This document shows, piece by piece, positions 52,707 to 61,807 of a stretch of DNA of 64,000 nt (positions are counted from its first letter, which is position 1; each line of letters opens with the position of its first letter). Location of the stretch: positions 990,672 to 1,054,671 of the forward strand of contig JAKIWE010000001.1 in the NCBI GenBank assembly GCA_022750195.1, read 5' to 3'. This DNA comes from Thermoplasmata archaeon (GTDB lineage Archaea; Thermoplasmatota; Thermoplasmata; Lutacidiplasmatales; UBA184). Position numbers and translations under genes: made by a program. The notes beneath the pieces were generated by a model. The model made no database searches, had not been told where the DNA came from, and worked only from the letters and a program-made list of their open reading frames with translations.

Positions 52707-53696
52707 CTACGTCAGCTCGCGTCGCCAGAGCGGCGTGTGCCAGGCCCGGTGGACCTCCGGAGCGCCGGTCGGCGGGAAGCTCACGCGGACGGCGGCCGCG
52801 CGCCCGAACGCGGTGTACTCGAGGGAGTACCACGTCGCGGTCCAACCTCGGGCCGGGTCGGCGACCGCCTCGCCAAAGTGGTAGGTCTCCTCGAAGAAGC
52901 CGCTCGCCTTGCGGGCGATCGGGTACGACCGTTCGAGCGCCTCGGTCGCGTTCGTCGGCCGCGGCACCGGCCTCGTCTCGTCGAGCGGAACATCGACCTG
53001 CATCGGGCCGACCGTCAGACCGCGGCCGACCGTGTACTTCGCGAAGGTCGTCTGGAAACGGCCGTTCTCCTTCCGTTCGGCGAGGAGGATCCACGTGAGC
53101 GGGTTCGAGGTCGGCACGGGTACGGTGAACCGCCCGTCGCGGCGGATCCACCGTCCGATGTACAGCCGCGCGCCGAGCCGGACGGCGAAGTAGAGGCCGA
53201 AGAACGCCATCAGCCCATAGACGGTCGCTAGGTAGACCGGGAAGGCGACGTGGTTCCGTTCGACCCCGAGCAGCAGCCAGAAGGAGAACACCGAGACCAC
53301 GAGCGTGACGAGGTTGATCGCCCGGTCGGCGTCGAGCTCGAGCTTCCGCTCCGAGAACGGGAGGAACGGTGGGACGGAGAAGTGCGTGAAGCCGTCCTGC
53401 AACATGTGGGCGAGGCCCGCGGCCTCCATCACGACGAAGAAGATCAGAGGGTTGCCCGGGGCGAGCCGGGGGGCGATGAGCAGCCCGCCGACCGCCGCCA
53501 CGACGGTCACCCCGAGGATAGAATGCGTGATGCCGTGGTGCCGCAGGATCGGAAAGCGGCGGGCGAGCGGCCAGAAGATCACGTCGCCGTCCGGCAGCCC
53601 CCCGGCCAGGGCGCCCGCGGCGAGGTACGACGGCTGGAAGCCGACGAGGCCGAAGGTGACGAGGTACGCCACAAGGACGTGGGTGAAAAGGTCCAT
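52707..53696 (-). CDS. YdjM/DUF457-type membrane-bound metal-dependent hydrolase
   Basis: A 329-residue protein. The N-terminal half has four or five transmembrane segments with the putative metal ligands of the family: His6 (DLFTHVL), GGLPDGDV, HHGITHS and QDGFTHF. The remaining 140 residues are a soluble beta-rich extension not typical of YdjM, cytoplasmic or external. The family is linked to membrane lipid or wall hydrolysis, without proven substrate. It lies 24 bp downstream of aEF-1beta. Confidence 0.78.
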   Translation of the reverse strand: MDLFTHVLVAYLVTFGLVGFQPSYLAAGALAGGLPDGDVIFWPLARRFPILRHHGITHSILGVTVVAAVGGLLIAPRLAPGNPLIFFVVMEAAGLAHMLQDGFTHFSVPPFLPFSERKLELDADRAINLVTLVVSVFSFWLLLGVERNHVAFPVYLATVYGLMAFFGLYFAVRLGARLYIGRWIRRDGRFTVPVPTSNPLTWILLAERKENGRFQTTFAKYTVGRGLTVGPMQVDVPLDETRPVPRPTNATEALERSYPIARKASGFFEETYHFGEAVADPARGWTATWYSLEYTAFGRAAAVRVSFPPTGAPEVHRAWHTPLWRRELT

Positions 53697-53720
53697 CGAC
53701 TTGGGCGGTGGGGGCGGGGC

Positions 53721-53987
53721 CTAGATCAGGCCCTCCTCCATCACCTCGACCGACTCGACGTGCGGGACCTTCGCGAGCGCGTGCTCGGTCGCATCGAGCA
53801 CCCCCTCCATGTCGGGCATGACGACGCTCAAGAGGAGCGCCTTGAGCCCGTAGGCGATGTCCTTGACCTGCATCCCCCGCAGCGTCACGCCCGTCGGGAT
53901 CGCCCCTTTGGCGGCGGTGGCGAGCGCCTGCATGTCGGTCTCGACGCCTTGGGGCATCAGACGAAAGAGCACGGCGACCTGTCCCAT
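53721..53987 (-). CDS. ef1b: Elongation factor 1-beta (aEF-1beta)
   Basis: An 88-residue nucleotide exchange factor for aEF-1alpha. The family pattern is clear: GQVAVLFRLMPQGVETDM, a conserved loop, VKDIAYGLKALLLSVVMPD and a C-terminal VESVEVMEEGLI. The size is normal for archaea. It lies 18 bp downstream of the zinc-finger gene, the common archaeal arrangement. Confidence 0.93.
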   Translation of the reverse strand: MGQVAVLFRLMPQGVETDMQALATAAKGAIPTGVTLRGMQVKDIAYGLKALLLSVVMPDMEGVLDATEHALAKVPHVESVEVMEEGLI

Positions 53988-54005
53988 CGGCAGCGCCCTA
54001 CCGGC

Positions 54006-54176
54006 CTACGGGCCTTCGAAGCCGCACTTCGGGCAGAGGTAGGCGACGCTCTGGTCGCGGCACCGGCGGCATCGGCCGATCTGCGTCCCTGCGCAGTCCG
54101 GGCAGATGAAATGGGTCGCGCCGTGGCCCGCGAGCGCTAGGCCGCAGGACGAACAGCTGGTCTCCGTGAACGCCAT
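54006..54176 (-). CDS. HVO_2753-type small zinc-finger protein
   Basis: A 56-residue protein missed by simple length filters. Four zinc knuckles are visible: CSSC, CPDC, CRRC and CPKC, ending CGFEGP. Archaeal genomes usually carry such a four-knuckle protein just before aEF-1beta. Its role is unknown, with a likely tie to translation or RNA. ATG 54176 (MAFTETSC) is the only reasonable start; the stop lies 18 bp before the aEF-1beta start. Confidence 0.9.
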   Translation of the reverse strand: MAFTETSCSSCGLALAGHGATHFICPDCAGTQIGRCRRCRDQSVAYLCPKCGFEGP

Positions 54177-54206
54177 GGGGGTGCGCCGGCTCGGCCGGAA
54201 TCGGCG

Positions 54207-55034
54207 CTACGCGCGCGTTCGGCCTCGGCGGCGCGCGCCCACCCGGGAGGTCCATATAACGATGGCCCCGAGGAAAGCGGCGACGCCGGCGAGATAGTAG
54301 ACCGTGTAGCTCGGCGCGGGCCCGGTGACATAGAAGTTCTGGCTGATCGCCTCCGCCCCGCCGGCGAAGTTCACGAGCCCGTGCTCGTTCCCCAGCGCGA
54401 CCGCGAGGGTGTGCCAACCGGAGGCGAGCGGCGGCGCGACGAAGGCGAAGTTGATCGGGTAGGTCGCGCCGGCGGCGAGCGCCGGGACCGCGATCGACCC
54501 GACCGGGGCGCCGTCCAGGGTGACCGTGAGGTCGAACGGAGCGACGCCGGCGGAGCCGGAGACCACGAGGACCCCGGAGAGCCGCATCGGCTGGACGATC
54601 GAGAGCGCGAGCGTGAAGTTCGTCGAGGCGTTCTTCGCCCCACTGGCCGAAGTGACCAGCACGGAAAGCGTCGCCGACTCCGTGACGTTCGGCGCCGTGA
54701 ACGCCAGCGTGACCGTGCCGTTCACCAGGACGCCGGAGGGGGGAGCGAACACCGAACCGGTGGTGTTGGCGGCGATGAAGTAGGCATGGAAGCTGAACGT
54801 CCCGCTCTGCGAACCGTTCGGGCTGATCGCCGGGCCCCCGGTCGCGTTCACGACGTACTTCGCTTTCAGTCCCTGGCCGACGCTCGTCGGGCCGCTGATC
54901 CCGCCGGTGACCGCGGTGCCTGGGGTGTCGGCGTGGGCCCGGGAGGCGGAGAGGCCGGCGAGCACCGGAACGGCGAGCAGGGCGACGACGAGGAGCAGGC
55001 CGGTCCAGGCTCGCCGCGATCGAACGTCGTGCAC
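54207..55034 (-). CDS. Exported protein with C-terminal membrane anchor
   Basis: A 275-residue protein. The signal segment lies at about 9-34, followed by beta-sandwich regions with several sequons (NGT, NVT, NFT) and a C-terminal transmembrane helix at about 243-263 with the basic tail GARRRGRTRA. Not recognised. Start GTG 55034, with AGGAGGG five bases upstream. The same bases overlap the TAG of aglB, so translation of this gene is coupled to aglB. Confidence 0.75.
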   Translation of the reverse strand: MHDVRSRRAWTGLLLVVALLAVPVLAGLSASRAHADTPGTAVTGGISGPTSVGQGLKAKYVVNATGGPAISPNGSQSGTFSFHAYFIAANTTGSVFAPPSGVLVNGTVTLAFTAPNVTESATLSVLVTSASGAKNASTNFTLALSIVQPMRLSGVLVVSGSAGVAPFDLTVTLDGAPVGSIAVPALAAGATYPINFAFVAPPLASGWHTLAVALGNEHGLVNFAGGAEAISQNFYVTGPAPSYTVYYLAGVAAFLGAIVIWTSRVGARRRGRTRA

Positions 55035-55044
55035 CGATTCCCTC

Positions 55045-58000
55045 CTAGCTGCGTTTCCAACGCCGCGTCTTGAACCACCGGTACGACCCGACCGCGACCA
55101 GGAAGGCGATCGCCGGGACGAAACAGAGGAGCGGCACCAGCCAGTCGGGGTACGCCGGTGGAGAGCCGAGCGACGGGCCGGTGACGATGAGCGAGGTCGA
55201 ATTGAGCGCCACGGTGAGGGAAGGGACCGTCAGGGTGACGAGGCCGGAGACCGGCGCGCTGGAGTTCAGGGCCCTCGCAATGACCGTGACCGAGCCCGGC
55301 GGCAGCGCGTGGCCGCTCGGCGCGGTCAGGTGCACGGAGAACGAACTGTTCGTCGCCGTCGGGATCGCCGGGTTGGTCAACAGCGGCGCGTTCGACGCGA
55401 ACAGCCGCGCCACCCACCCGAGCCCGGCCAGGCGGGCCGCGTCGCCCACGCTGAGCGCGAGGGTGATCGGGACGTTGCCTTTGTTCGCGATGAAGAACGG
55501 CACCACGGCCGAGGTCGGCGCGATGGACGGCGGCGTGGACGGTGGGGCGCCCATGAGGAACGCGATCCGCGACGCCACGGTGATCGACGGGGCGGGGTTC
55601 GCGACCCCGGCGAGGGCCCCGTTCGGGAGCAGCGCTTCGAGCGCGGCGGTCGGGTGCGCGACGTCCGTGTTCGGCGGCACGACGACGGTGACCCCGACCC
55701 CCGCCGTCGCGTTCAGGCCCACGACGCCGAGGGTGACGCTGCTCGGCGAGAAGGTGAAGTTCCAGAAGTTCGGACTGCCGAGGAAGTGCAGGGTCACGGG
55801 AATGTTGCCGGTGTTGCGGAGCGTCGCCCTGAAGCTCGCTACGCCCCCGTTGCCGAGAGAGATCGAGCTCGGCGCGCCGAGCGTGAAGGCGACGCTACGG
55901 TGCCAGAGGACCGAGAGGGGGAGCGTCGTCGCCGCGTTGCCGCTCAACAGGGGGACCGTCGCGCTCGCGTTCGCGGTCGTGGCGACTCCGTACGGAGCGA
56001 CGGTCGCGGCGGCGGCGACCTTCCAGACTCCGACCGGAAGTTCGACCGAGAAGGGCGTGGCGAACGGTTCTCCGAGGAAGGTGAGCGACGTCCCCCCGGG
56101 GCCGACGAACGTCAGGTTCGCGGAAGTAGGCGAGGTCCCTGCCGGGGGCAGGATCGTGACCGTGTCGGTCCACGTCGCCGCGAGCCGGACGAGCAGCGGA
56201 GCTCCGGGGGTCGCCGGGACGGTGACCGACGAGATGTTCGCCAGCGCGAGGCCTCCGCCGGTCGTCGTCGCGTAGAGCGAGTAGACCCCCGGCGTGAGCG
56301 TCGCGGAGAACGTTCCGTTCGGTGCGGGGACGGTGGTGACGGGGCCGCCGGGGCCCGGCCCCTGGAACCGGACGACGCTCGGGACCTGCGCCGGGAATCC
56401 GCCGACGGCGACCGTGCCGTTGAACGTCGTGAGCTCGACGCTTCCGAGAAGATCGACGGTGCAGAACGACGCCGTCGGCCCCACGCGGCAGAGCGAGCCG
56501 GTCGCCGCGTGCAGGTTGTAGTACGCCCCGCCGGTGCCGTTCGGGACGAACTGGACGGTCTGGATCGTGGGGACGAAGCTCGTGTTGATCGGAAGGATGA
56601 GCAGCGCGCGGCCCCCGTCGGCGGACGCCGCCACCGCGAGCCCCCCAGGCCCGGTCAAGGTGAACGGGACCGAGCTGTTGAGGGAGTTGCCCCCGGGCAG
56701 CGTGAGGTTGACCTCCAGGATCGCCCCTCGGCCTGTCGCGACGAGCGGGTGGGCCAGCACGCCGGTCGCGTTGAAGCTCAAGGTGGTGAGCGTTGCGAAG
56801 GTCTGGTTCGCCGCGGTCGCCGTGGCGTAGGCGGTGTAGGACCCCGGCGCGATGAAGAACTTGCCGGCAAAGCCCGCACCGTTGACGGTGGTGTTGAACG
56901 TGGCGGAGGTGAGACGGAGCGTGAGCGAGCTGTTGGGGACGCCGGTCGGGAGGACGAGGCTCCCGTGGCTCGTCACCTGACGGACGACGTAGAGCGTGAT
57001 GTTGGTCTGCTGCGAGCCGACCGGGATGGTGACGTTCGTCGTGACGCTCGGCAGGTAGAGCCCTCCCCCTGTCGGCGCGGGGGCGTAGGCGCTGAGCCGG
57101 TAGAGCCCCGGGGCGACGGAGAGGTTGTAGGAGGCACCGCCGCTCGCGGAGACGGAGTGCCCGGTCGCGGAGAGCGCGGTCAGGTTCAGATGCAGGTGGG
57201 CCCCGCTCGGAAGGCCCGCCACGGCCACGTTGACGGGGACGTTGAGGAGCGTGAGCGGGATCGTCGTCACCGACCCGACGTTGCCCGCGGTGAGCGAGCA
57301 GAGGTGGAACGGCGCGTAGCCGAAGCTGGTCGCGTTGATGCAGTAGGTCGCGCCGGCGGCCACCGAGCCGGGAACGACGACCGTGACGTTCCCGGTGGAG
57401 TTGCTCAGGACCGTGATCGTGGCCCCCACCGGCTCGAGCGCGACCGTGACGACCGCGCTGGCGGCCGGGGCGAGGGCGCCGACCCCGGAGAACGTCGGGG
57501 ATCCGACGGCCAAGTGGATCGCCGCGGCCGGCACGAGCGTCAGGGGGAGCTCGGTCGGATAGAGGAGCACCACGCTTTGGAGCGCGGCGGAGAATCCCGC
57601 CGAGCCACCGATCGCACCCTGCAGCGCGGCCAGGGAGTAGTGGCCGGCGGGGAGCGGCAGCGACCACCGACCGCTCGTGTTCGAGAACGTCGAGACCTGG
57701 TCGCCGTGGCCGTCGTACACCGTGATCACGGCGGCGCTGGTCAACGAGGTGATCGGCCCGGTCGGCAAGGTGACGGTGCCTCCGAGCGGAACGGCCGGGC
57801 CTACGGCGAGCGGGGCGAGCGTGACGAGCGAACCGGCGGCGCCGACGTACGCGCTCGAGAGGCCGGCGTACCAGGTCGAGCCGAGAAGCCCGTACCCGTA
57901 GAGCGAATAGTTGCCCGCCGGAAGGACCGCGCGGATGAAGCCGCCCGAGTCCGACAGGAACACCGTGGAGTTCGTCGTCGCGAGCGATTGGGTGGTCCGT

Positions 58001-61000
58001 GACGTCGGTCCGGTCGCGCCGGTGCCACCGGCCCCACCGGTGCCGCCGGGACCGCCGCCGCCACCGGGGGACGGCGGGGTCGTGAACACCTCCGGCGGAG
58101 GCAAGATCGGAGTGAAGCGGACCGGGAAGTTCGCTACCGGATTACCGTTCGCGAGTACGGTGAGGATCAGGGTCTGTTCCGGAACCAGCGTCAGGTTGAG
58201 CTTCGTGCGCGCGGTGCCGGCCCCGAGGGCGACCGCGACCGCCGGGGCGCCGAGCCCCTGGGCCGGCGCGGTGGCGGAAACGGAGTAGTTGCCTGAGGCG
58301 AGGTTCTTGATCGAGAAGTTGCCGGTGGTGCCCGTGAGGGTGTTCGCGACCACGCCCGCGGAGGTCCGGAGGGTGACGATCGCCGCCGGAACGCCGAAGC
58401 CGTCGGCCAGACGTACGGTACCGGCGATGCTGGACGGGGAAAGGCCCACCTTGGTGTTGTTGGCGGTGTCGGAGGGGACGATCTCCTGCGGCTGGGTGTA
58501 GTTGTGCCCCGCGTAGACGATGCTCAAGTTGTAGTTCCCCGGGGGAACGTTCGGGAAGCGGAAGGCGCCGCTCGCATCGGTGGTGTGGGTCTGGGTCGGG
58601 TAGCCGTGCGCCCAAAGGATCGCGGTGGCGCCGCTCACGAGCGCGTCCAGCCCCGGCTGGTAGGTGGTGTTGTTCGCCGTGTTCCAGTAGACGAACCCTT
58701 GGACCGGGCCTCCGCGGAGCACGATCGGGCGGACCATCGGCGGGCTGTCGGGAGCGAAGCCGGCGGCGTCGCTGACGGCGAAGTGGAGGCTCGCCAGGTG
58801 GTCGGTGCCCGCCTGACTGAGCCCGTCGAGCGAGCCGGCCGTGACGTTGACCGTGTCGTTCCCGGGCGGGAGGAGCAGGGTGTAGGCGCCGTTGGAGCCC
58901 GTGACCACGGTCATGTGGGGAACGTGGAACGAGTCGTACACGGTGAGGCGGGCGTTCGGCACCGGCGTGCCGTCGGAGAGGGTCACCTCGCCGGTCATCG
59001 GCTGGCCGGCGTAGTACGCTAGGATCGACTCGCCGCCGGAGAAGTAGTGGTTCGGGTCCGTGAACGCGGTGCCGTTGGTCGCCTTCGCCAGCCGCACGGC
59101 GTCCGGAACGTTCGCCGGGAACGGGCAGTTCGGGTTGCTGATCGTGCTCGGGGTCGGGCAGTAGTAGGCGGTCTTGTACACGACCTCGAAGTGCTGGAGC
59201 ATCCAGCCGGGTTCGATCGGGTACTGGGCGGCCGCCCCCTCGAGCCCCGGGATCCCGGTCCCGACGCCGATCTGGGTCCCGTTGTACCCGATGAAGATCT
59301 TGTAGATCATCGAGTTGTAGAACGGCGGGAGCCGGTTGATGTTGTAACTGACGGCCGCGACGCCCGGCGGCACGCTGCCGAGCGCGTAGGTGTTGCCGTT
59401 GCTCCCGACGACGCTCACCGTGTAGTAGCTGGTCGGGGCCCCGCCGGCCCCGATGACCCGGTCCGTCAGGTCGGCCGGCGCGTAGAAGATTCCCGTGTTC
59501 GACCCGGAGAAGGGGAACAGTCGGCTGTCGACCATCGCGTACCGGATCGACCAGTGCGTGTACGCCTGCACGTCATCGTACACCTGCGCGGCGCCGCCGG
59601 CCGGTAGGGTCGTCGCGAGGAACCAGGCCATCGTGTCGTACAGCGCGTTCTGCCCGTCGATATGCGACGGGTCCACGGCGAGGTACCGTTCCGGATGCGC
59701 CAGCACGAGCCGGACATCCTGCGAGGTGTTCGTCATGAGCGAGTGGAGGGTCGCGAGGTCGACGCCGTCGCGCGCGAGGATGGCGTTCAGCGCGGGGGGG
59801 AGGTACGGCTGGCCGCTCTCGGTCGCCTCGGCCGTGAGCAGCGTGGTGGCGAGGATCGCGATCGCCTGCGACTCGTTCTGGGAGAGCAGGAAATTTCCGG
59901 CGGGCACGATGCCGTTCTGGAAATTGTCGGCGACCGTGGGGTGTTTCCCTTCGGCGACGGCCTGGAACCCGTAGTCCCACCAGCTCACGAACGCCGGACG
60001 TTGCGGCTGCGGCAGATTCGTATCTTGCAGCGCTAGCCAGTCGTAGCCGTTCTCGTCGTACTGCGTGGGTGTGTCCAACTGCGTCCCGGCCGCGCCGAGG
60101 TAGAAGCTCGAGGCGTTCGAGGGCGAGGTCCGCAGCGGCGGCGGAAGGGTGCTGAAGATCTGCTGGTTGTACTGGCTCTTCAGGTTGTACGGGATCCCCG
60201 CGTCGATCGCATACCAGATGTTCGGGAGGAGGATCCCCACCAGGACGACCATGATGAGCAGGTGCCGCGCCTTGAAGGCACGGCGGAACGCTCCGAGCTG
60301 GCTGCGACGGTCGCTGAGGGAGACGACCGTGCGTCGCAGCTGGGGGTAGTCGGCGACCTCCAGGGCACGGACGATCGCCTCGGCGGCCAGGAGGGCGAAC
60401 GCCGCGCTCCCGAGGAAGAAGAACTTCGCGGCCGAGACGGGCAGGTAGATGCTGATGACGGCGAAGACGCCGAAGAGCATCAACACCCGTGGGAACCGGC
60501 CGCGCACGAGGCGGACCAGGATGAGGATGAAGCCGACAAAGGCGAGGAAGAAGGTGATCACGCCGTAGCCGAGGATCAGCGCGTCGATCGAGGGCGCCTG
60601 CGCCTCGGCGACGGTCGAGTACACGAGGGTCTTGACGAAGTAGCCCTGGCCCGTGACGATGTTGACGAAGAAGGCGTGGTTGACGACGTCCAGCAGGCCC
60701 ATGCCGGCCCCGGCGATCAGCACGAGGATCGGGATCGAGAACACGTAAGGAACGTCGCGGAGAAGGAGGAACGGTAGAAGGATCGCCAGCGCCCCGAAAA
60801 AGACGAGCAGCGGGAGGTCGAACCAGCCCGCGAACAGCCCCTGGGGAAGGTAGTACGGCACGGCCATCGGGAATCCCACGAGGCCGACGATCCACGTGAC
60901 CACGTAGAGACCGAACGAATCTACGCGGCGGATCCGCTCGACGATCATCGCGAAGACGATGAAGACCACGATCGCCGCGATCGCGAACGAGTACCCCTGC

Positions 61001-61713
61001 CAAGCGAGGGCCAAGGCGCCCAGGCAGACGCCGGTGAAGACGGCCCATTTGACCGCGGTACGCTCGACCCGGAGGAACTGTCGGAGCCCGGCCAGGATCT
61101 CTCTCGGGTGGCGATAGCTCTCCACCCAGCGACGCGTCCCCGCGGCCCGGACCGTGCGGAGGAAACCGTAGGCCGTCAGCAGAATGAAGAACGTGTAGAA
61201 CGAGAGGTAGTTCGCGTAGCCGAACACCGACGAGTCGATGTTGGCGACCATCAGCGGGTAGAGCAGCGCCGCGACCAGACCCATGCGCCGGGAGCTGACC
61301 TCCCGGCCGATCAGGTAGATCGGGATCACGCCGAGCGCCGACCAGAGCGGGCCTTGCAGATCGAGGAAGAACGCCCCCGCCTTGACGGCGTTCCCGCCGA
61401 AGAACGGGGCGAAGAGGATGCCGAGGACGGCATTCATCCAGTCGAACAGCGGCTCCCGCGGGTTGACCGCCCCGGTCGGGTACCGGAGCAGCGGGTCCCG
61501 GATCAGGTTCGTGTGGTTGTTGACGATCCACTCCATGACGCGACTGTGGTAGAACGAGTCGGAGCCGCCGCCGTACAGGTAGAGCGGCCCGAACTGGCTG
61601 AGCAGCCCTAGGTTGAAGATCGTCCGGATGAAGAACGAGAGCGAGAACGCCGTCGCGAGGAGGACGATCGTCCAGCCGTGACGATGCCAGAACCCGCCGC
61701 CGGTCGCAGCCAT
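55045..61713 (-). CDS. aglB: Oligosaccharyltransferase AglB/STT3 with very long extracellular repeat tail
   Basis: A 2,222-residue protein. The N-terminal part has about 12-13 transmembrane segments and is the catalytic subunit that moves lipid-linked glycan to Asn of N-x-S/T sequons. The first acidic motif is GSDSFYH (Asp52, His56), another acidic region is EPLFDW, and the WWDxG motif is WWDYG at 578-582. From about 905 to 2185 a run of carboxypeptidase-regulatory-like and other beta-sandwich repeats follows, with many sequons, and the end is a transmembrane helix (about 2188-2208) with a basic tail. Typical archaeal AglB proteins are about 600-1,000 residues. No frameshift was seen in the long frame. 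Confidence 0.93.
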   Translation of the reverse strand: MAATGGGFWHRHGWTIVLLATAFSLSFFIRTIFNLGLLSQFGPLYLYGGGSDSFYHSRVMEWIVNNHTNLIRDPLLRYPTGAVNPREPLFDWMNAVLGILFAPFFGGNAVKAGAFFLDLQGPLWSALGVIPIYLIGREVSSRRMGLVAALLYPLMVANIDSSVFGYANYLSFYTFFILLTAYGFLRTVRAAGTRRWVESYRHPREILAGLRQFLRVERTAVKWAVFTGVCLGALALAWQGYSFAIAAIVVFIVFAMIVERIRRVDSFGLYVVTWIVGLVGFPMAVPYYLPQGLFAGWFDLPLLVFFGALAILLPFLLLRDVPYVFSIPILVLIAGAGMGLLDVVNHAFFVNIVTGQGYFVKTLVYSTVAEAQAPSIDALILGYGVITFFLAFVGFILILVRLVRGRFPRVLMLFGVFAVISIYLPVSAAKFFFLGSAAFALLAAEAIVRALEVADYPQLRRTVVSLSDRRSQLGAFRRAFKARHLLIMVVLVGILLPNIWYAIDAGIPYNLKSQYNQQIFSTLPPPLRTSPSNASSFYLGAAGTQLDTPTQYDENGYDWLALQDTNLPQPQRPAFVSWWDYGFQAVAEGKHPTVADNFQNGIVPAGNFLLSQNESQAIAILATTLLTAEATESGQPYLPPALNAILARDGVDLATLHSLMTNTSQDVRLVLAHPERYLAVDPSHIDGQNALYDTMAWFLATTLPAGGAAQVYDDVQAYTHWSIRYAMVDSRLFPFSGSNTGIFYAPADLTDRVIGAGGAPTSYYTVSVVGSNGNTYALGSVPPGVAAVSYNINRLPPFYNSMIYKIFIGYNGTQIGVGTGIPGLEGAAAQYPIEPGWMLQHFEVVYKTAYYCPTPSTISNPNCPFPANVPDAVRLAKATNGTAFTDPNHYFSGGESILAYYAGQPMTGEVTLSDGTPVPNARLTVYDSFHVPHMTVVTGSNGAYTLLLPPGNDTVNVTAGSLDGLSQAGTDHLASLHFAVSDAAGFAPDSPPMVRPIVLRGGPVQGFVYWNTANNTTYQPGLDALVSGATAILWAHGYPTQTHTTDASGAFRFPNVPPGNYNLSIVYAGHNYTQPQEIVPSDTANNTKVGLSPSSIAGTVRLADGFGVPAAIVTLRTSAGVVANTLTGTTGNFSIKNLASGNYSVSATAPAQGLGAPAVAVALGAGTARTKLNLTLVPEQTLILTVLANGNPVANFPVRFTPILPPPEVFTTPPSPGGGGGPGGTGGAGGTGATGPTSRTTQSLATTNSTVFLSDSGGFIRAVLPAGNYSLYGYGLLGSTWYAGLSSAYVGAAGSLVTLAPLAVGPAVPLGGTVTLPTGPITSLTSAAVITVYDGHGDQVSTFSNTSGRWSLPLPAGHYSLAALQGAIGGSAGFSAALQSVVLLYPTELPLTLVPAAAIHLAVGSPTFSGVGALAPAASAVVTVALEPVGATITVLSNSTGNVTVVVPGSVAAGATYCINATSFGYAPFHLCSLTAGNVGSVTTIPLTLLNVPVNVAVAGLPSGAHLHLNLTALSATGHSVSASGGASYNLSVAPGLYRLSAYAPAPTGGGLYLPSVTTNVTIPVGSQQTNITLYVVRQVTSHGSLVLPTGVPNSSLTLRLTSATFNTTVNGAGFAGKFFIAPGSYTAYATATAANQTFATLTTLSFNATGVLAHPLVATGRGAILEVNLTLPGGNSLNSSVPFTLTGPGGLAVAASADGGRALLILPINTSFVPTIQTVQFVPNGTGGAYYNLHAATGSLCRVGPTASFCTVDLLGSVELTTFNGTVAVGGFPAQVPSVVRFQGPGPGGPVTTVPAPNGTFSATLTPGVYSLYATTTGGGLALANISSVTVPATPGAPLLVRLAATWTDTVTILPPAGTSPTSANLTFVGPGGTSLTFLGEPFATPFSVELPVGVWKVAAAATVAPYGVATTANASATVPLLSGNAATTLPLSVLWHRSVAFTLGAPSSISLGNGGVASFRATLRNTGNIPVTLHFLGSPNFWNFTFSPSSVTLGVVGLNATAGVGVTVVVPPNTDVAHPTAALEALLPNGALAGVANPAPSITVASRIAFLMGAPPSTPPSIAPTSAVVPFFIANKGNVPITLALSVGDAARLAGLGWVARLFASNAPLLTNPAIPTATNSSFSVHLTAPSGHALPPGSVTVIARALNSSAPVSGLVTLTVPSLTVALNSTSLIVTGPSLGSPPAYPDWLVPLLCFVPAIAFLVAVGSYRWFKTRRWKRS

Positions 61714-61765
61714 GCTTGCAAACCCGGCCGAGGACGACCGGCGGGCCGCGCGAGACTAGGCCATG

Positions 61766-61774
61766 TATTTATAG
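61766..61774 (-). promoter_or_regulatory. TATA box of aglB
   Basis: On the minus strand CTATAAATA lies 53-61 nt before the aglB ATG, the best TATA box in the window. The start site would fall near 61740, giving a leader of about 27 nt with no clear Shine-Dalgarno. It lies 34 bp downstream (minus strand) of the end of the DUF35 gene, so aglB has its own promoter. Confidence 0.65.
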
Positions 61775-61807
61775 CCGGCTATCGGCAGAATCTCACCGGA
61801 CTCCGGA

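Noticed and set aside
54907-58002. 1,031-residue plus-strand frame opposite aglB
   Set aside because: Arg/Gly/Asp-rich shadow of the repeat tail; no hydrophobic segments or motifs.
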